Below are positions 12,161-23,738 of a DNA stretch of 64,000 nt, piece by piece. The stretch is from NCBI GenBank assembly GCA_016617785.1, contig JADILM010000001.1:3162001-3226000 (forward strand), written 5' to 3'. Source of the DNA: Sporobolomyces roseus (lineage: Eukaryota; Basidiomycota; Microbotryomycetes; Sporidiobolales; Sporidiobolaceae). The translations under genes and the position numbers were made by a program. Each line of letters begins with the position of its first letter. Position 1 is the first letter of the stretch. The notes under the pieces are model-generated. The model searched no databases. It had not been told where the DNA came from and saw nothing but the letters and a program-made list of their open reading frames with translations.

Positions 12161-12790
12161 GCTGTCACTGCTGGCGCCTAAGGGGCAGAGACGAAGGGGA
12201 TACTATCTTCACGTCACGCTCTTTTTACATTCGCTCGTTTTGTCGTTCTTTCGTTTTGTTCATTCGCATTTTTCTCACTGTTTACTTCCCTCGTTCGCAA
12301 TCGCAATACACTTGTTGTACGTTTGACTCGGATTCGTTTCCAGAGCATTCGCTCTTCTGACGGCGAGTCGACTCGGATACCTTCGAAAACTTTCGAGAGT
12401 CTCTTTTCAGCTTAGGTTGAACGGGGCGGACTTCAAGGCTGTGCCCTTCGTCACTCAGGGTCGACGGAAAATGATCCCCACCTCAGCCTGAAAGTGCGAG
12501 ATTCGAAGTTGCGAGCGATTTCCTCCTTGGTTTCCTTCCTCTCACTCCCTCGCTCTGTTTCAGCTCGAGAACACGACTCGAGTAACTCAACTTCACTAAC
12601 TGATTCTACTGTGAGTAATTGTAGCGCTCTCGCTCTTTCGAAGCAAGCTGATAGTCTCATCATTTTTTAGTCAATCAACTTCATCCTTCCCTCTCCACAC
12701 AGCTACTCTACAAGGCCACTGCTACCTTCTGTCGATCTCTATACCCTCAATCGACTCCCTCTATCAGTCTCGGCTCGATTCAACTCAATC
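12161..12790 (+). other. Intergenic, 630 bp, no gene seen
   Basis: Holds the 3' flank of the TFIIB gene and the promoter and leader of the MYND-domain gene. No ORF with coding character, no tRNA-like fold and no repeat was noticed. Confidence 0.6.
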
Positions 12791-14973
12791 ATGTCACTTC
12801 CCCCTCAATATCGCTCAAAGAAGGGAAGGAGACCACCTTACCACCTCTGCTCTCTCAAGCCCAACGAACACATTGATGATGTCGACTTTCACGAACTCGA
12901 GACGGGTGCCTACGCTTTCCTCGACCAACATGAGAAAGAAGGGAAGCCTTTACTTGTCGGATTGAGGGAATGGAACTTGGCACACGAGGCGATTATTCGT
13001 TGGTTCTAGTGAGCACCCCAAGACTGCTCAGACTCCTCTATAGATGGCTCACATGCTCGGGTTATTCAGCGAACCCGGATCACCTTGTCTCGTCAACCCG
13101 CTTTATCCGAATCAGCACGTCCGCTTCCTTTCCGAAATCTCCTCAACTTCTCGCTATCGCGGACGCGATGCCGTGCTCTCCAACGCCAAAGCTCTCGGCC
13201 TCATCCTTAACAACCCTGACTACACTCATCACATCGTCGGTCGATGGAAGAATCTCTCAGCTAAGGCGAAACGTGAACTAGTGTTGAAGACTTTCGGTGA
13301 CATCGCCCGTGACGAGGAGGCTGCAAGACAAGATCCCTTCGGCAGAGCAAGGAAACTCATGCCGGAAATTACAGTATCAGAGTTCTGCGCCGATGAAGGG
13401 AAAGGTTTACTCCGTTTCCTCGATGTCTTGAAACCGCTCACCCTCAACCCAGAAAGTTTCGTTTCTCAACCCATCTACAACAAGAAGTTCTTCAAGAAGT
13501 TCGGTATCCCCACGAGCTCTGAACAGAACTTGCCCCTCTCGAAGGCTGACCGAGCAATGCAGGAAGAACAAGTTTTGCTTCGCAACTCCAACCTCATCCA
13601 TGTCGCCCAAAGTATGTGTCTTTCTATCGTAAGCTTCTTCACTCGCCTCTTCTGTCGCATTGTTAGAGCTGATCAAAGGACCCGTCTCTCAGCTTGGCGG
13701 CAAAATGCCAAAATTCAAGGGAGTTGGATTGTTCAAGAGTGACCTCGCGAACCGACATTCCGACCCGTACGATGACATCGCAGTCAACAAAGATTCAAAT
13801 CCTGACACTCTCGAGGAAGTCTGCTCATCTTGTCATCGCACCGGTACATTCTCGCTCGTTTTGCGGAAAGTCTGCTCAAATCGCTGACACAGTCCGGCAA
13901 TTTCCCTCAGCCAAACAAGCCGATCTTCCCCGACTTCTGTACTGTCTGAAGTGCCGTGAAGTTGGTCGGGTTCAACCTTACTGCTCTGCGTGAGTCCCCT
14001 CCCCTCATCTCGGATTCTTGGGGAAGTTTGTTCAAGCACGCCAAAATCAAACGGATTACAGCGGTTGTCAGAAAGCCGAATGGAAGTCTCATCGAGGTAA
14101 AGGTCGTTGCGGTTCGAAAATTAGCGAATTCGTACGGGTTCCCAATATCGATTATCAAGCTCCCGCTCCAGATATCACCTCGGATTGTCATTCACTTCGT
14201 CCTTTCATCAGGGCCGCACTCCATACGAGCTCAGCTGCGTTTTGGGCAGATCAGGTGGGCGAGGATTCGGCAGTGACGATCTGCTTCTCGTCTCCCGACA
14301 AGGACCTTCAAGACCAAATTACCTCAAGCTTGAGATTCCTCGCTTTCAACGCTCTTCTTTACGCCGATTCTACTGCCATCGACGTCCTCTCAGTAGCATT
14401 GATGATTCCCAACTATCAACTCAGGCGTACCGTCGACGGCTCGAACTCTCCTCAGATCCCCGAAACCCTCTCCGTCGAAGAGTTCAAGTTGATGATCGAA
14501 CACGGTCCGGTTGCGCGTCGTGTGGAGGGCTTCAGGGCTATGTTCGCTCTCGAGAAAGATGAAGATTGGACAGCGACGAAGGAAAGAGGAAACTTGGAAT
14601 TAGAGAAACCTGAGAACAGCGTTATCAAGGAGTTCATTCGTTTACAACGAGCTCACGCGTACGTACTGCACGTCTCACTTTCTACCTGATCGTTCTCACT
14701 AATGCCGTCTACATTCGTCGCTTCTGCAGTCGAGAACGTCAGCTTCAGATTCTTGCAACTTTCGCAAATTCGAATGAACTCAATTTGCCCGACGATCTCG
14801 GCCTCGAGGGATTCATGCTCGATACCTTTAACAGCTTCATGTACGTTTATCCCTCGATAGCTCTTATCAGCACACAACTGATTGGAACGGGTCTCTTCGC
14901 AACGGGCACTTTAGACTCGGTGATTGAGGTCGACCCTTTCGAAAAGCGGAAGCCTCACGAGATGCACCTGTAG
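12791..14973 (+). CDS. MYND-type zinc-finger protein
   Basis: Seven exons read in phase: 12791-13008, 13070-13611, 13667-13843, 13911-13989 (acceptor at 13893 also possible), 14062-14658, 14730-14840, 14871-14973; about 608 residues. The first intron must use the acceptor ending at 13069, since nearer AGs create a stop. The MYND zinc finger is assembled across three introns: CSSC, then YCLKC, then YCSAGCQKAEWKSHRGKGRC, the full C-x2-C...C-x2-C...C-x3-C...H-x3-C set. MYND fingers bind proline-rich partners. The N-terminal 300 residues and C-terminal 250 residues are not recognised; the C-terminal part looks alpha-helical. Similar architectures occur in basidiomycete MYND proteins of unknown role, often expanded. 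No SET domain was seen. Confidence 0.82.
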
Positions 14974-15392
14974 CTTGACAAAGAGTAACTTGCAAAGCTT
15001 GAAATCAGAAGTACTGTTCAGAGTTCTCGTTGCATTGTCGCCTATCGTTCGCTTCGAATGCGCGAAAATCGAATCGACGTTCGACCAAATACCGATTCGT
15101 GGTCTCTTACTTCCACGCTTCGCTCGAAGTAAACTGTAGATCTTAGCCGGAAGGAGATGGAAAGCAACGTAAGTGCAAATCAGAGGAGGAAAGACAATGA
15201 AGAAAGTTCGATTGTTCGGTAGAATTCTGCTTTCCGCATTTTATGATCTGAGTATTGTCAGTGCTGTACTACAGCTGTCGATCGTGTCGATGACGTCGAA
15301 GCGACCTTGCGAACGACGAGGAGATGCGCAACCAGCGTGTTCAATTGCGAAATCGCAAAACCCGTTAAGAGGAAACAAGTTCCAACGATGAT
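14974..15392. other. Intergenic between convergent genes, 419 bp
   Basis: Lies between the 3' ends of the MYND gene and the phosphoesterase gene. Short open stretches on either strand have no coding character. Nothing else seen. Confidence 0.6.
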
Positions 15393-18034
15393 CTAATTCC
15401 ACGCCTTCTTCGCCCAAGTTTCCAATAACGTATTCGCCGTAAGATCCTCTACATACTTCTCTACATCTTCTACTCCCCAAGTCTTCCCGCTCTTCCCATC
15501 ATCCAGATAATTGAGTGCAGACAAGATATCGGGTTGAATGAAATCGAAGAAAACGACATCTACTGCTTCTTCCTCCTTTGGTAGAGCGGTCGATACAAAG
15601 ATAGGTTGACGAGAGACTTTGAAGGGAGTGTGAAGCGTGTCGTCGCCTAATTCGTCGGGTCCACAGGAATCGAGAGTAACGTATCCCTCAGAAGATGGCT
15701 TCATTTTCCACTTGCCTCCTGTCGTACGATCACCGAAGATGCTGGAGGTCGGGTTGGACGAACGAAGAAGCGATTCGCGACGAGTGTGTTCGAGGTGAGC
15801 GGATTCAGCAGAGATGAGTTGATCGGGAGTGAGGTTGGAGGTTTCGATGCTGGATGTGGTGGCAGAGGAGGTGAAGAGCTGTTGAGTAGGGAGTAGACCG
15901 TGTTCTCCGACGAGGTTAAGGTAGGGAATAAGTTTCGAGGCGAGTTTGACGGGTATAGACGGGACGAAGAGGAAATTGTTTGCTGTAAGGAACGACTGGA
16001 TGTCAGTACCTCGTATACTTTGAGAAGATACGAATAAGCTCACGGAAAGGTAAGAGAATCCACTGCAATCGAGGGAGGGAAAGAGTGTTAATGTTAATCA
16101 GTCAGTTCCGAAAGAACAAAATTTCGACGAACCTGATCATTCCTCGTGAATGGACCTTTGAACAGATCAAATCGTACTGATCCAGTGTTGAGTACCGAGA
16201 ACGGTTTGTAAGGTCGATCATCACGACGAATCAAGGTCGGTAGGATCTGAGTCGTGAGGAGGTGAAAGATTGAATGCTGAGAATTTGCTGGGTATCGATG
16301 AAGGAAGTAGTCTGCCGGGGACGAGGAAGCGTCAAATTCTGAGCCCGGGGAGAAGAAGATGAGCGAGACTGACCTTGAGGCGATACACCGTATTGTTCCG
16401 TCAGGTTGAATCGCTTCGCCGTTTCGACGAGTTCAGCAGTAATCGCTTTCCCTTGCTCCGTATCGAAATCTTCGGTACCGGCGTGATAAGCGTACTGTCG
16501 AAGTTATAGGCCGTCAGGAACAGGTCAAAACGAACAAAGAACAATCGACGAACCGAGTTTCGATTCTGATCAATGTATCTTCTGGCGAAACGCGGTCGCT
16601 TTGAAGGATCGTCGAGACCACTCAGACCTATGGAGTAAGATCGAATGAGCGTGACGAGACGAGGCAAGCAGAAGACTATAACTGACTGGCGAATCCGACA
16701 GTCTCCATGTAACGACCTGCAGCGAGACTCATACTGTACTTGTCTTCTTGCACACAGTCGCGGATCTATCGAAGGGAGTATAGTCAGGACATCTCGAAGA
16801 AGGGAAGAAGAGGAGGTCAAGCTTACGTGATGATGACCTCCGAAAATGAGAACTGGTGTCTTGGGGTGAATCGCTCGAATCGCCGCGATGATAGCTCGCC
16901 ATTCCGAATCTGGCTCGATTCGAACGCTCATGTGACCAGCTATACTCGATGATGACTAGTCAGCAGCATTCTACTAAGCTAGGAGGACTATGGGACGAAC
17001 CGAAGAGGAAGAAATCGGGAGCATCTTGAATAGCATCGATGAACCATTTCTCCTTGACCATCTCGCTCGGCTTCTGCACGGTGAGACCTGGCGCATGAGC
17101 TGCGCGCACAAGGGAAGCATCAGTACTAGCCTGGTTTCTCGAAGTGCAGTTGGAGAGCATACCCTTGAAATCGAATAGCGGTCCGAAAGCCGTGACTTTC
17201 CTTCCCATCTCCGTCTCAAACTTCCTCAATCGATTACCCAGCAACACTTCCGTATCTTCTCCCAATCGTTTATCCTCGAGCGTGATATTGACATTCGATA
17301 CTACCCATCGTTCTCCAAACTTCTCGCTCAACACTTCCCTCGTGTACTTCGCGACTGGGTATCGGTAGAGCTCGTGATTGCCAGTTGTGACGACGTCGTA
17401 AGGCATCTGAGCGAATAAGGAGAGTGCTGTGTAGCCTTTCGGATGAACAGATGGTTCTGCGTCGACCAGACCGTTTCCATCGACTCGATCTCCCGAATCG
17501 ACCAGTAAGAGATCGACGCCTCTGCAATTACACACTGTATGAGTTCTGAGTCATGCTTGTATAGAAGTCAGCTAGACTGACCTTCTGCGAGCTTCGTCTT
17601 TCATTCTCGAAACGAAGGAGTAGAGGTCTTTTGCGAAACTCGAATCGTCAGCTCATGAATTTCGGAGTATGGTATTTTGCTGACTCACCTCCCCAATCTC
17701 CACTGAAGCTAGGTTCATTCCTTTGATGTCCCAGAAGCCACCCATGACTAGGAAAGCGAAGCAAAGGATGAAAGGGGTTCGATAAGTGGGGGTCAGCTTT
17801 CTAGGCGTGGACGAGAGGAGTAGGAAAGGGCACTCACGTATCAGTTGTACTAATCACATTGACTTCACCCCACGGCAGCTCTCGGTAAGGCCAATCTGTG
17901 GGAGAAGTCGAGTCGGGTTGTTGAGTGAGTTTGATTGGATCTTCGAGAGGAGTTGGAGCTTGGAAGGGTAGCTGTAGGGCTGATGAGGATAATGCTTGTA
18001 ATAAGAGTATGGATAGATATGTAGATAGATGCAT
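15393..18034 (-). CDS. Secreted/vacuolar calcineurin-like metallophosphoesterase (YHR202W-like, 5'-nucleotidase family)
   Basis: Starts at 18034 with a clear signal peptide (MHLSTYLSILLLQALSSSAL). Exon 1 ends at 17838 and exon 2 is 17747-17689. Metal-site motifs appear in family order: TTDTHGWLLGHQ (motif D-x-H-G across intron 1), VDSGDRVDGNG, TTGNHELYRYP, and VLIFGGHHHVRDC further on, which together define the dinuclear metal centre. This order and the DTHGWLLGHQRNEP...DWG stretch match the yeast YHR202W (SMN1) group of putative vacuolar/secreted phosphoesterases. Several short exons (about 16100-16650) carry the C-terminal 5'-nucleotidase-like domain, and the last exon (16043-15393) is an acidic, Ser-rich tail ending AKKAWN. 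Substrate unknown. The start codon lies 200 bp from that of the divergent F-box gene. Confidence 0.85.
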
Positions 18035-18236
18035 ATTTGACTGAGGGAGGGAGAGCGAGGAGGTTCCGAATCTCTTGACTTCCTTCATCTCACTGCACTT
18101 TCCGGTAACGCTCGCAACGACCCTGACTGGTACTCAAAGTATCGCCAAGCCTTGTAAGTACCTCCGCTGACTTCGCTTCCTCGTTCTCGCTAATCTATTG
18201 CGCTTTTGCTCTCAAATTTAGCTTCCCTTTGTTCGG

Positions 18237-19702
18237 ATGGTCTTCCCCTTTGGTCGCTTGCCCAATGAGCTCAAGCAGCAGATCGTCAGAGATACTCTGC
18301 TAGATCCTGACAAGCACGACGATAACGAGACGAGCAAGTCGTCTTATGCACTCTTCCGAGTTTGTCGCGAGATTCGACTGCTGGTAGCTCCCCATCTATT
18401 TAAGGTAAGCGCTCGGAAACTTCCGCGTTTTGGAAGGATGTACAGATACTGAGATACACCGTCAATCAGGTCATGGATCCGTACCGTCGCGCCCGGCGGT
18501 CCTACTACTTTGGCGATCCTATTCCCATCCCTTCGACTCTTCCGACAAACGACTACGTCCGAGAGCTCGTCATTATGCCTAGGCCTTCGCATTTCGTCGC
18601 CGTGGAGAAATATCCGAACCTCGAAGCCGTGTCCTTCATCAATCCGTACTCTAGCAAGGAGTCTTTCCGAGCCATCTTCCAACAGATCAACGTTCTATCC
18701 ATGACGAAGACCTTCGGAGGATGCACGCTACTCACCGACCTACTGCCTGCTGGGGACGAGTTGATCGCGGCGACGAGTTTCCTCGAATGCGCCGCTCGAA
18801 TCCACACCTGGAATTTCGACACACTTCCGATGGAGCGAGCGACGCAAGTGATACAAGGTGCAAAAGAACACATTCGTCACCTCATCCTGGGATCCTTCGA
18901 CGAGTCACTTCTCTCCTCGCCCTCTCCCGTAGCTCAAAACCTATGGGTTTCGATTCAACTTCTTCCAAACCTCATTTCTCTCGATGTCAAGTCTAAAGCC
19001 TTGTCGGAGGAGGTCACCTTCAAGCGCCAAGTACGATCTTCGAACGTTGGGTTTCATCCCAAATTCGGCAACACCCTCACAACCCTCACCGTCCGACTCG
19101 AATACTTCGATGAAACAGTCCTCGAATTCGCTTCCACCTTATCCTCTGTCCTTTCCTCCCTCACCATCGATGTCACGAAGGAAGATGAAAGCTATCAGCA
19201 TCGCCGTAACCTCTTCGCACCGACTACGATCCCCGCTTTTCCTTCCCTCAGATATCTTCGTCTCTGCTCCTCCAAATCGGACTCGATACCCACCAGTATT
19301 CTCGACTACCTCCCCTCATCCTCTCTACCTCAACTGCAGAGTCTAGTACTGGAGATAACCGACACCGATGATGGAGAATATGATTACCTTTATGAATGGT
19401 CCGAGGATGAAGCGGAAACTTGGGTTAATCGGATCAAGAAGTTCTCAAAGGTTGGTGGAGGAGGGAATCTTACCCACTTTGACTTCATGTATCCTGATCA
19501 ACAGGGGATTACCGATGAAGTCTGGAAGGGGTTTGAGAGGAGGTTGCGAGAGATCGGGGTTGAAGCAAGACGCTCGTGGATATGGGATCAAGGTGATCGC
19601 GAGGAGAAGGATTCTTCACATTACTCAGAGCCTATCTACGATGAAAGTGACGAGGATGGGGCCGATTACGAGTCTGAGTACGTGAAGGAGAAACCGGAGT
19701 AG
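18237..19702 (+). CDS. F-box/LRR-like protein
   Basis: Two exons, 18237-18404 and 18470-19702, giving 466 residues. The N-terminus is an F-box-like segment (GRLPNELKQQIVRDTLL ... YALFRVCREIRLLVAPHLFK). The remainder has scattered leucine-rich stretches of the type ISLDVKSKAL and LRYLRLCSS, typical of fungal F-box proteins that present substrates to SCF ubiquitin ligase. The C-terminal 60 residues are strongly acidic. One of three such genes in the window, each too different to be a recent tandem copy. The F-box is degenerate, so the SCF role is inference. Confidence 0.7.
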
Positions 19703-20020
19703 TATTCTGTCAAATTTGCACCATTGTAGACGTCTCTTTCCCTGTCCGTTCCCTCGTCACTTCCTCGTCCATTTCCATGCAGTGTAAGACCTTTGAGGTT
19801 GCTAGATCTTGTCTCTCTCCTCAGTGATAGAATGAATTTTGCTCGCTCTCGAGAATTGAATCGGCTTGGTTTCAAACTCATGCTTCTATTGCTTCCGTCC
19901 AGCGTTTCGTGATATTAGATTATGTTGCTGAATGCTGGCGCTTCCATTTACTGTCCCTCCAATGTCCCTCTGTAAAGTAGCCTAAGCTCGAAAAAGCGGT
20001 TTGCGAAGCGAGTGAAAAAG

Positions 20021-20130
20021 TTTTTGCATGCAGGCAAAAGAAAAGAAAATTGTTACGTTTGATCGAAGATAAGGGCAATTCTTGGAACATTCCGGGGTAG
20101 GGTAGGAAAGTTTTTGCAGGTCGGCAAAAG
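20021..20130. promoter_or_regulatory. Two copies of a TTTTGC-N6-GCAAAA inverted repeat
   Basis: Copy 1 is at 20021-20040 and copy 2 at 20111-20130, 90 bases apart. Each is preceded by AAAG and has perfect six-base inverted arms with a six-base spacer; the spacers differ (ATGCAG and AGGTCG). Both are upstream of the uORFs of the bZIP gene. Paired arms with variable spacer suggest a dimeric transcription-factor site; the factor is not known. Confidence 0.45.
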
Positions 20131-20223
20131 GGAGAAGAGTCAATGTCGTGATCCTCTCTTTCTCTCCCACCCTTCACCACTCACACTCACTAGACCCCAT
20201 TCTCACTCGTATCAGCAGTCAAG

Positions 20224-20235
20224 ATGGCCTTCTAA
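20224..20235 (+). promoter_or_regulatory. uORF1, three codons plus stop, in the bZIP leader
   Basis: Reads ATG GCC TTC TAA, Met-Ala-Phe-stop. Yeast GCN4 uORF1 is also a three-codon frame, Met-Ala-Cys-stop, and is the positive, reinitiation-permissive element of GCN4 control. It lies upstream of the probable leader intron. Whether it is within the transcript is not shown by sequence alone. Confidence 0.5.
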
Positions 20236-20284
20236 ATCAATAAAGTGTATCCACAAGTATAAGAGAACCCCAAAGCAACAAAGA

Positions 20285-20352
20285 GTGAGTGTCTCCTTCT
20301 CTGACTCTTCGTGCCGAGTTCAGAAAAAACTAATCCTCTCCCTCTCACTCAG
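20285..20352 (+). other. Probable 5'UTR intron of the bZIP gene
   Basis: GTGAGT donor at 20285, a CTAATC branch-point-like motif near 20330, a pyrimidine-rich run and CAG acceptor ending at 20352. At 68 nt it is of ordinary size for this window. Its removal would leave 95 nt between the uORF1 stop and the uORF2 start. Confidence 0.55.
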
Positions 20353-20398
20353 TTAAAAAGCGCTCTTCCAACCCCATCGAATCAACATACAAGTTATC

Positions 20399-20491
20399 AT
20401 GCACCTACTCCCTGAACTAGAACCCCAATTGTCGTCGTCCTCGTCGTTCCAACCACCCTGTCCACCACAAACACAACAACCTTGTCCCTAG
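20399..20491 (+). promoter_or_regulatory. uORF2, 30 codons, in the bZIP leader
   Basis: ATG at 20399 to TAG at 20489-20491; Pro/Gln/Ser-rich and not recognisable. It ends 32 bases before the bZIP start codon and no other ATG intervenes. By analogy with GCN4 uORF4 it would be the inhibitory frame that is bypassed when eIF2 is phosphorylated. Confidence 0.5.
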
Positions 20492-20523
20492 ACTTTCCGA
20501 TCACTCCTATCGACCTATACAAC

Positions 20524-21901
20524 ATGACCACCAAAATCATGAATCAGTACACCCAACAGTACAACGCTGAGCAGCAGCACTCGTCAAAGTTTGGTACGTT
20601 CTTCCCCCCGCGTTTCCCCATTTCCTCTGACTACTCGTGCCGACGAAGGGATTTGAAAGCTGACTGCTTTTTTCAATGATCTTGTAGACGAGGCTGCTGC
20701 CGATTTGACGGCTTTCCTCGACTTTTCATCATTCGGCGACCACTCCATCGTCACTGGCATCGACTCGGAGGACAACAACGCTCAAACGATCGCACTTCCT
20801 CCCCTTGACATCTCCGCTTCTACTTCGAGTGGTTCTCCCTCGTTCACCAATGCATTCGCTTACACGAACCCTAGTCCCCTTCGTCCAGTCGACGATGCTC
20901 TCCTCGACTCTCCTCTCGGTTTAGAACTGTCGCCCGCAGATTCCATCTTCACTACTTCGAGTATCTCGGGTTCCCCTTACGATCTCGAGATGTCTCTCTC
21001 CGACTTCAACCACGGTGACAGTTCCCCTCTCTTCAGCACCGTCTCGTACGATGGATCCCCCGTCGTCCAATCCGACCTCGTCTTCCCATACTCGTCGTTC
21101 GCTGGTCATGGTTCATCGTCGATGTCGACCCCAGGAATGATCACGACGGCCGAACTTCCTTCCCTCTTCGCCGCTCTCCCTCTCGTCGCTGCTCACGAGT
21201 TGGCAGATATCAAACCCATGGTCCTCCAAGCTCCTCCTCAGCACAACCTCGCCCGTCACTCTTCCACCGAATCCGTTCCTTTCTCGTTCGAAGACTTCAT
21301 TGGTTCAACCACTGCTGCTCAATCGCACGCAAATGAGGAGGAGGAGGCCACTGTCGCCGCTGAGGAACCGCAAGCTATGGAGGAGGAGGGATCTCCCGCT
21401 ACTGCTTCCGCGACTTCTACCCGTTCCTCGAACAAGCGCAAGTCGGTAGCCGAGATCAAGCGAGAAGCCGCAGCTCTCGTCGCCGAAAAGGAGTTCTCCC
21501 AAGACAAGCACCTCGGGTTCCGCAACACCAAGAAGAGGATGGTCGACTACGACGCGCCCACTCTCCCCAAGAACTACCTCACCGAGTCAGCTACTTCGAA
21601 GAAACGTTCTGGTTCTTCCAAGGTCGCTGCGTCCGTCGCCAAACGTTCGAGGACCTCGTCTGTTCAGCCCGCCAACTTGCCGGCTACTCAAGCGACCCCT
21701 CTCAACGCCGAGGAATTGGACGAGGAGCAGTTGAGTCAGATCGAGTTGAAGAGGAGGCAGAACACTCTCGCGGCTAGGAAGAGTAGGATGAGGAAGCAAG
21801 AGACGTTCAAGTTGTTGAGTGATGAGGTCGAGAAATTGAGGCAGTTGAACGAGGCTTTGATGATGGAGAACAAGATGCTCAAGGAAAGGTTGGGAGAGTA
21901 G
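20524..21901 (+). CDS. GCN4/CPC1-like bZIP transcription factor
   Basis: Two exons, 20524-20593 and 20688-21901, 427 residues. The C-terminus is a bZIP: basic region with the GCN4-type core NTLAARKSRMRK (contacts TGACTCA sites in GCN4) followed by a leucine zipper (KLLSDEVEKLRQLNEALMM...) ending near the C-terminus, exactly as in GCN4/CPC1. The N-terminal 250 residues are acidic, Ser/Pro/Phe-rich, fitting activation domains. A conserved-looking block YDAPTLPKNYLTESATSKKR precedes the bZIP. The leader has two uORFs, and the eIF2 kinase GCN2 is about 7 kb downstream. The family call is good; one-to-one orthology with GCN4 is inferred from basic region, zipper position and leader. Confidence 0.8.
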
Positions 21902-23738
21902 GGAGGTGGTGTTTCGCTGGCGATACTTTGTGTTTCTTTTTGACTTTTCTTTCTTTACTAGATAATCCTTCATTTCCTCTTGATGGACGCTTTTCTCCTC
22001 TTCTCTTGTTCTCTTGTTCTTTCTGTCTGTGCAATCCGCTTCTATTTGTGCCAAATCTTCACCTTATCGTTGCCGCTTCGAGAGACCTTTGACATTTCCT
22101 CCGAGCTGCAAGTCTGCCCTCGCTAACTTCTCGAGCTAACTTCTCGAGCATAGCTGACATTTCTGCCACCGTCTTCGAGTTATTCGACGACCGATAGCGA
22201 GACGGGACATGAGGAGATCGTGAGGAGAGGTATGCGAGGGCACGTCGGAGAATCCGGAATCGATGATTTCGAGCTCACAGCTTTGACCTTGGTCGAGACT
22301 GGACTCCCCTTGCTCGCTTCTCGCTATGAAGTGCCTGACCTAGGCTCTGACGACCAAGCGAACTCATGCGTGACACGAAAGACGTTGAGGCGAGCTTTGA
22401 AGAGATTCGAAAGTCCACAGACAAGGTTGTCGCGCGATACTGACGCGGCGAGATACCTAGACAGCTCTCTGCTAGCCTCCTAATGCCTCACTGCGGATCG
22501 ACGAGCTGAAGCGAGTCTACTGGATCGAGGCGGGATGTCGAGCGAACGCAGTCTTGATCTTGCGAAAGTCACTTGAGCGTGATCGAAACCCCCTGTTCAC
22601 CGAGCTCGAGCAGCTCCAATAAATCGCGTGGTCAGTAACTTGGTCTCCAACCAAGCTTGATCCATCTCCTCCTCTCCTGGTCCGCGTCCTCGTCCAAATC
22701 AACAAGCATTGGTTCTCCTCATGATTCTCCTAAAGCCTCGGGCCGATTCCTGGTAGTTATCCTATCTAACCCATGGTTGAGAGCTATGATAGTGATCGCT
22801 AGCGACTTGGGCTGCGGGGGGGGGGTCAGGTAGAAATGTTGGGAAGGAACCAAAGTTGAGATGAAGAAACGATTCGCTTTCCTTCCGATTGACCCCTAAT
22901 GCCTTCCTATAGAGTGGGGATAGAAATGAGGACGTACGAGCGAGAGAGAGGAGAAAGGGAGTAATGAGATGAAGAGAGAAAGAGAAGAGAAGAGAAAGAG
23001 AGAATCGAAATTCTAGTCATGCCGAGTCACTTTTCGCTCCCATATCTACTCAATCGATGCAGCAACGCAAAGAACGAGATGAGAAAGAGCACGAGGTCCC
23101 GAAACTGACAGCGAGGAGGTTTAGGTTTTGAGTTGACCGTGGCGACGACGTGACTGGATTCACGATTTTAGCCAGTCTTTTGCACGCAAGGTGCTCAACT
23201 AAGTGGTGTCAAACGCAGCTTTTCGTCGCTTCGATACTCTACTTGAGGTCAGCGAAACGATCCTCGAGCGGACTGCTAGATTCAGATCGCTCAGATCGCG
23301 CGACACTAATTCTTTCGAATAAGGTCAAAGCTCTTCCGCATTTCTCGATCGCAGTGTCAGAGTCAAAGTCAGCTAAAAGTATAAGAGACAGACCTGATCA
23401 TCTGACCCTCTCGGTAGAGCGCTCTCGACACGACCGGGGAGGACACAATACGATCACAGAAAATTCGCGGATTAAGGGATGCTCAATCGATAGGAAGGGT
23501 TTGAACGACGGGTATAGATTACTGCATAGCTATAGCTGATAAGAGGTATACTTTGGATATAGTGAGATACGAGTGATCTATTTTGATGAGGTAAGTGATC
23601 GGAAGAACCTGAGGGAGAACGAAGAAAACGAAGAATCAGTTTCCATGTCTCCTTTCTTTCTTTCCTTCGACTTCTGATTGCCCCCTACTTTGGACGAGTA
23701 CCTGACTGTGTAAGTGGGAGCTTGAGAGGGTAGGAGAC
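21902..23738. other. Gene-free 1.8 kb between convergent genes
   Basis: Lies between the 3' ends of the bZIP gene and VPS28, where no promoter is needed. I see only short ORFs without domain or codon character. It holds a short repeat of CTCGAGCTAACTT (about 22125-22150), a G homopolymer near 22818-22826 and a purine-rich GAGA tract (about 22938-23006). No tRNA or snoRNA boxes recognised. Confidence 0.6.

Larger units (their letters stand above)
19703..20523 (+). promoter_or_regulatory. Promoter and long leader of the bZIP gene
   Basis: 821 bp with no main coding gene. It holds the 3' flank of the F-box gene, two copies of an inverted-repeat element (20021-20130), two short upstream ORFs and a probable leader intron, each listed separately. 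No clear TATA box was found near the uORFs. Confidence 0.6.

Noticed and set aside
22220..22483. 87-codon plus-strand ORF in the gene-free stretch
   Set aside because: No domain, no splice partners, composition like random sequence here.
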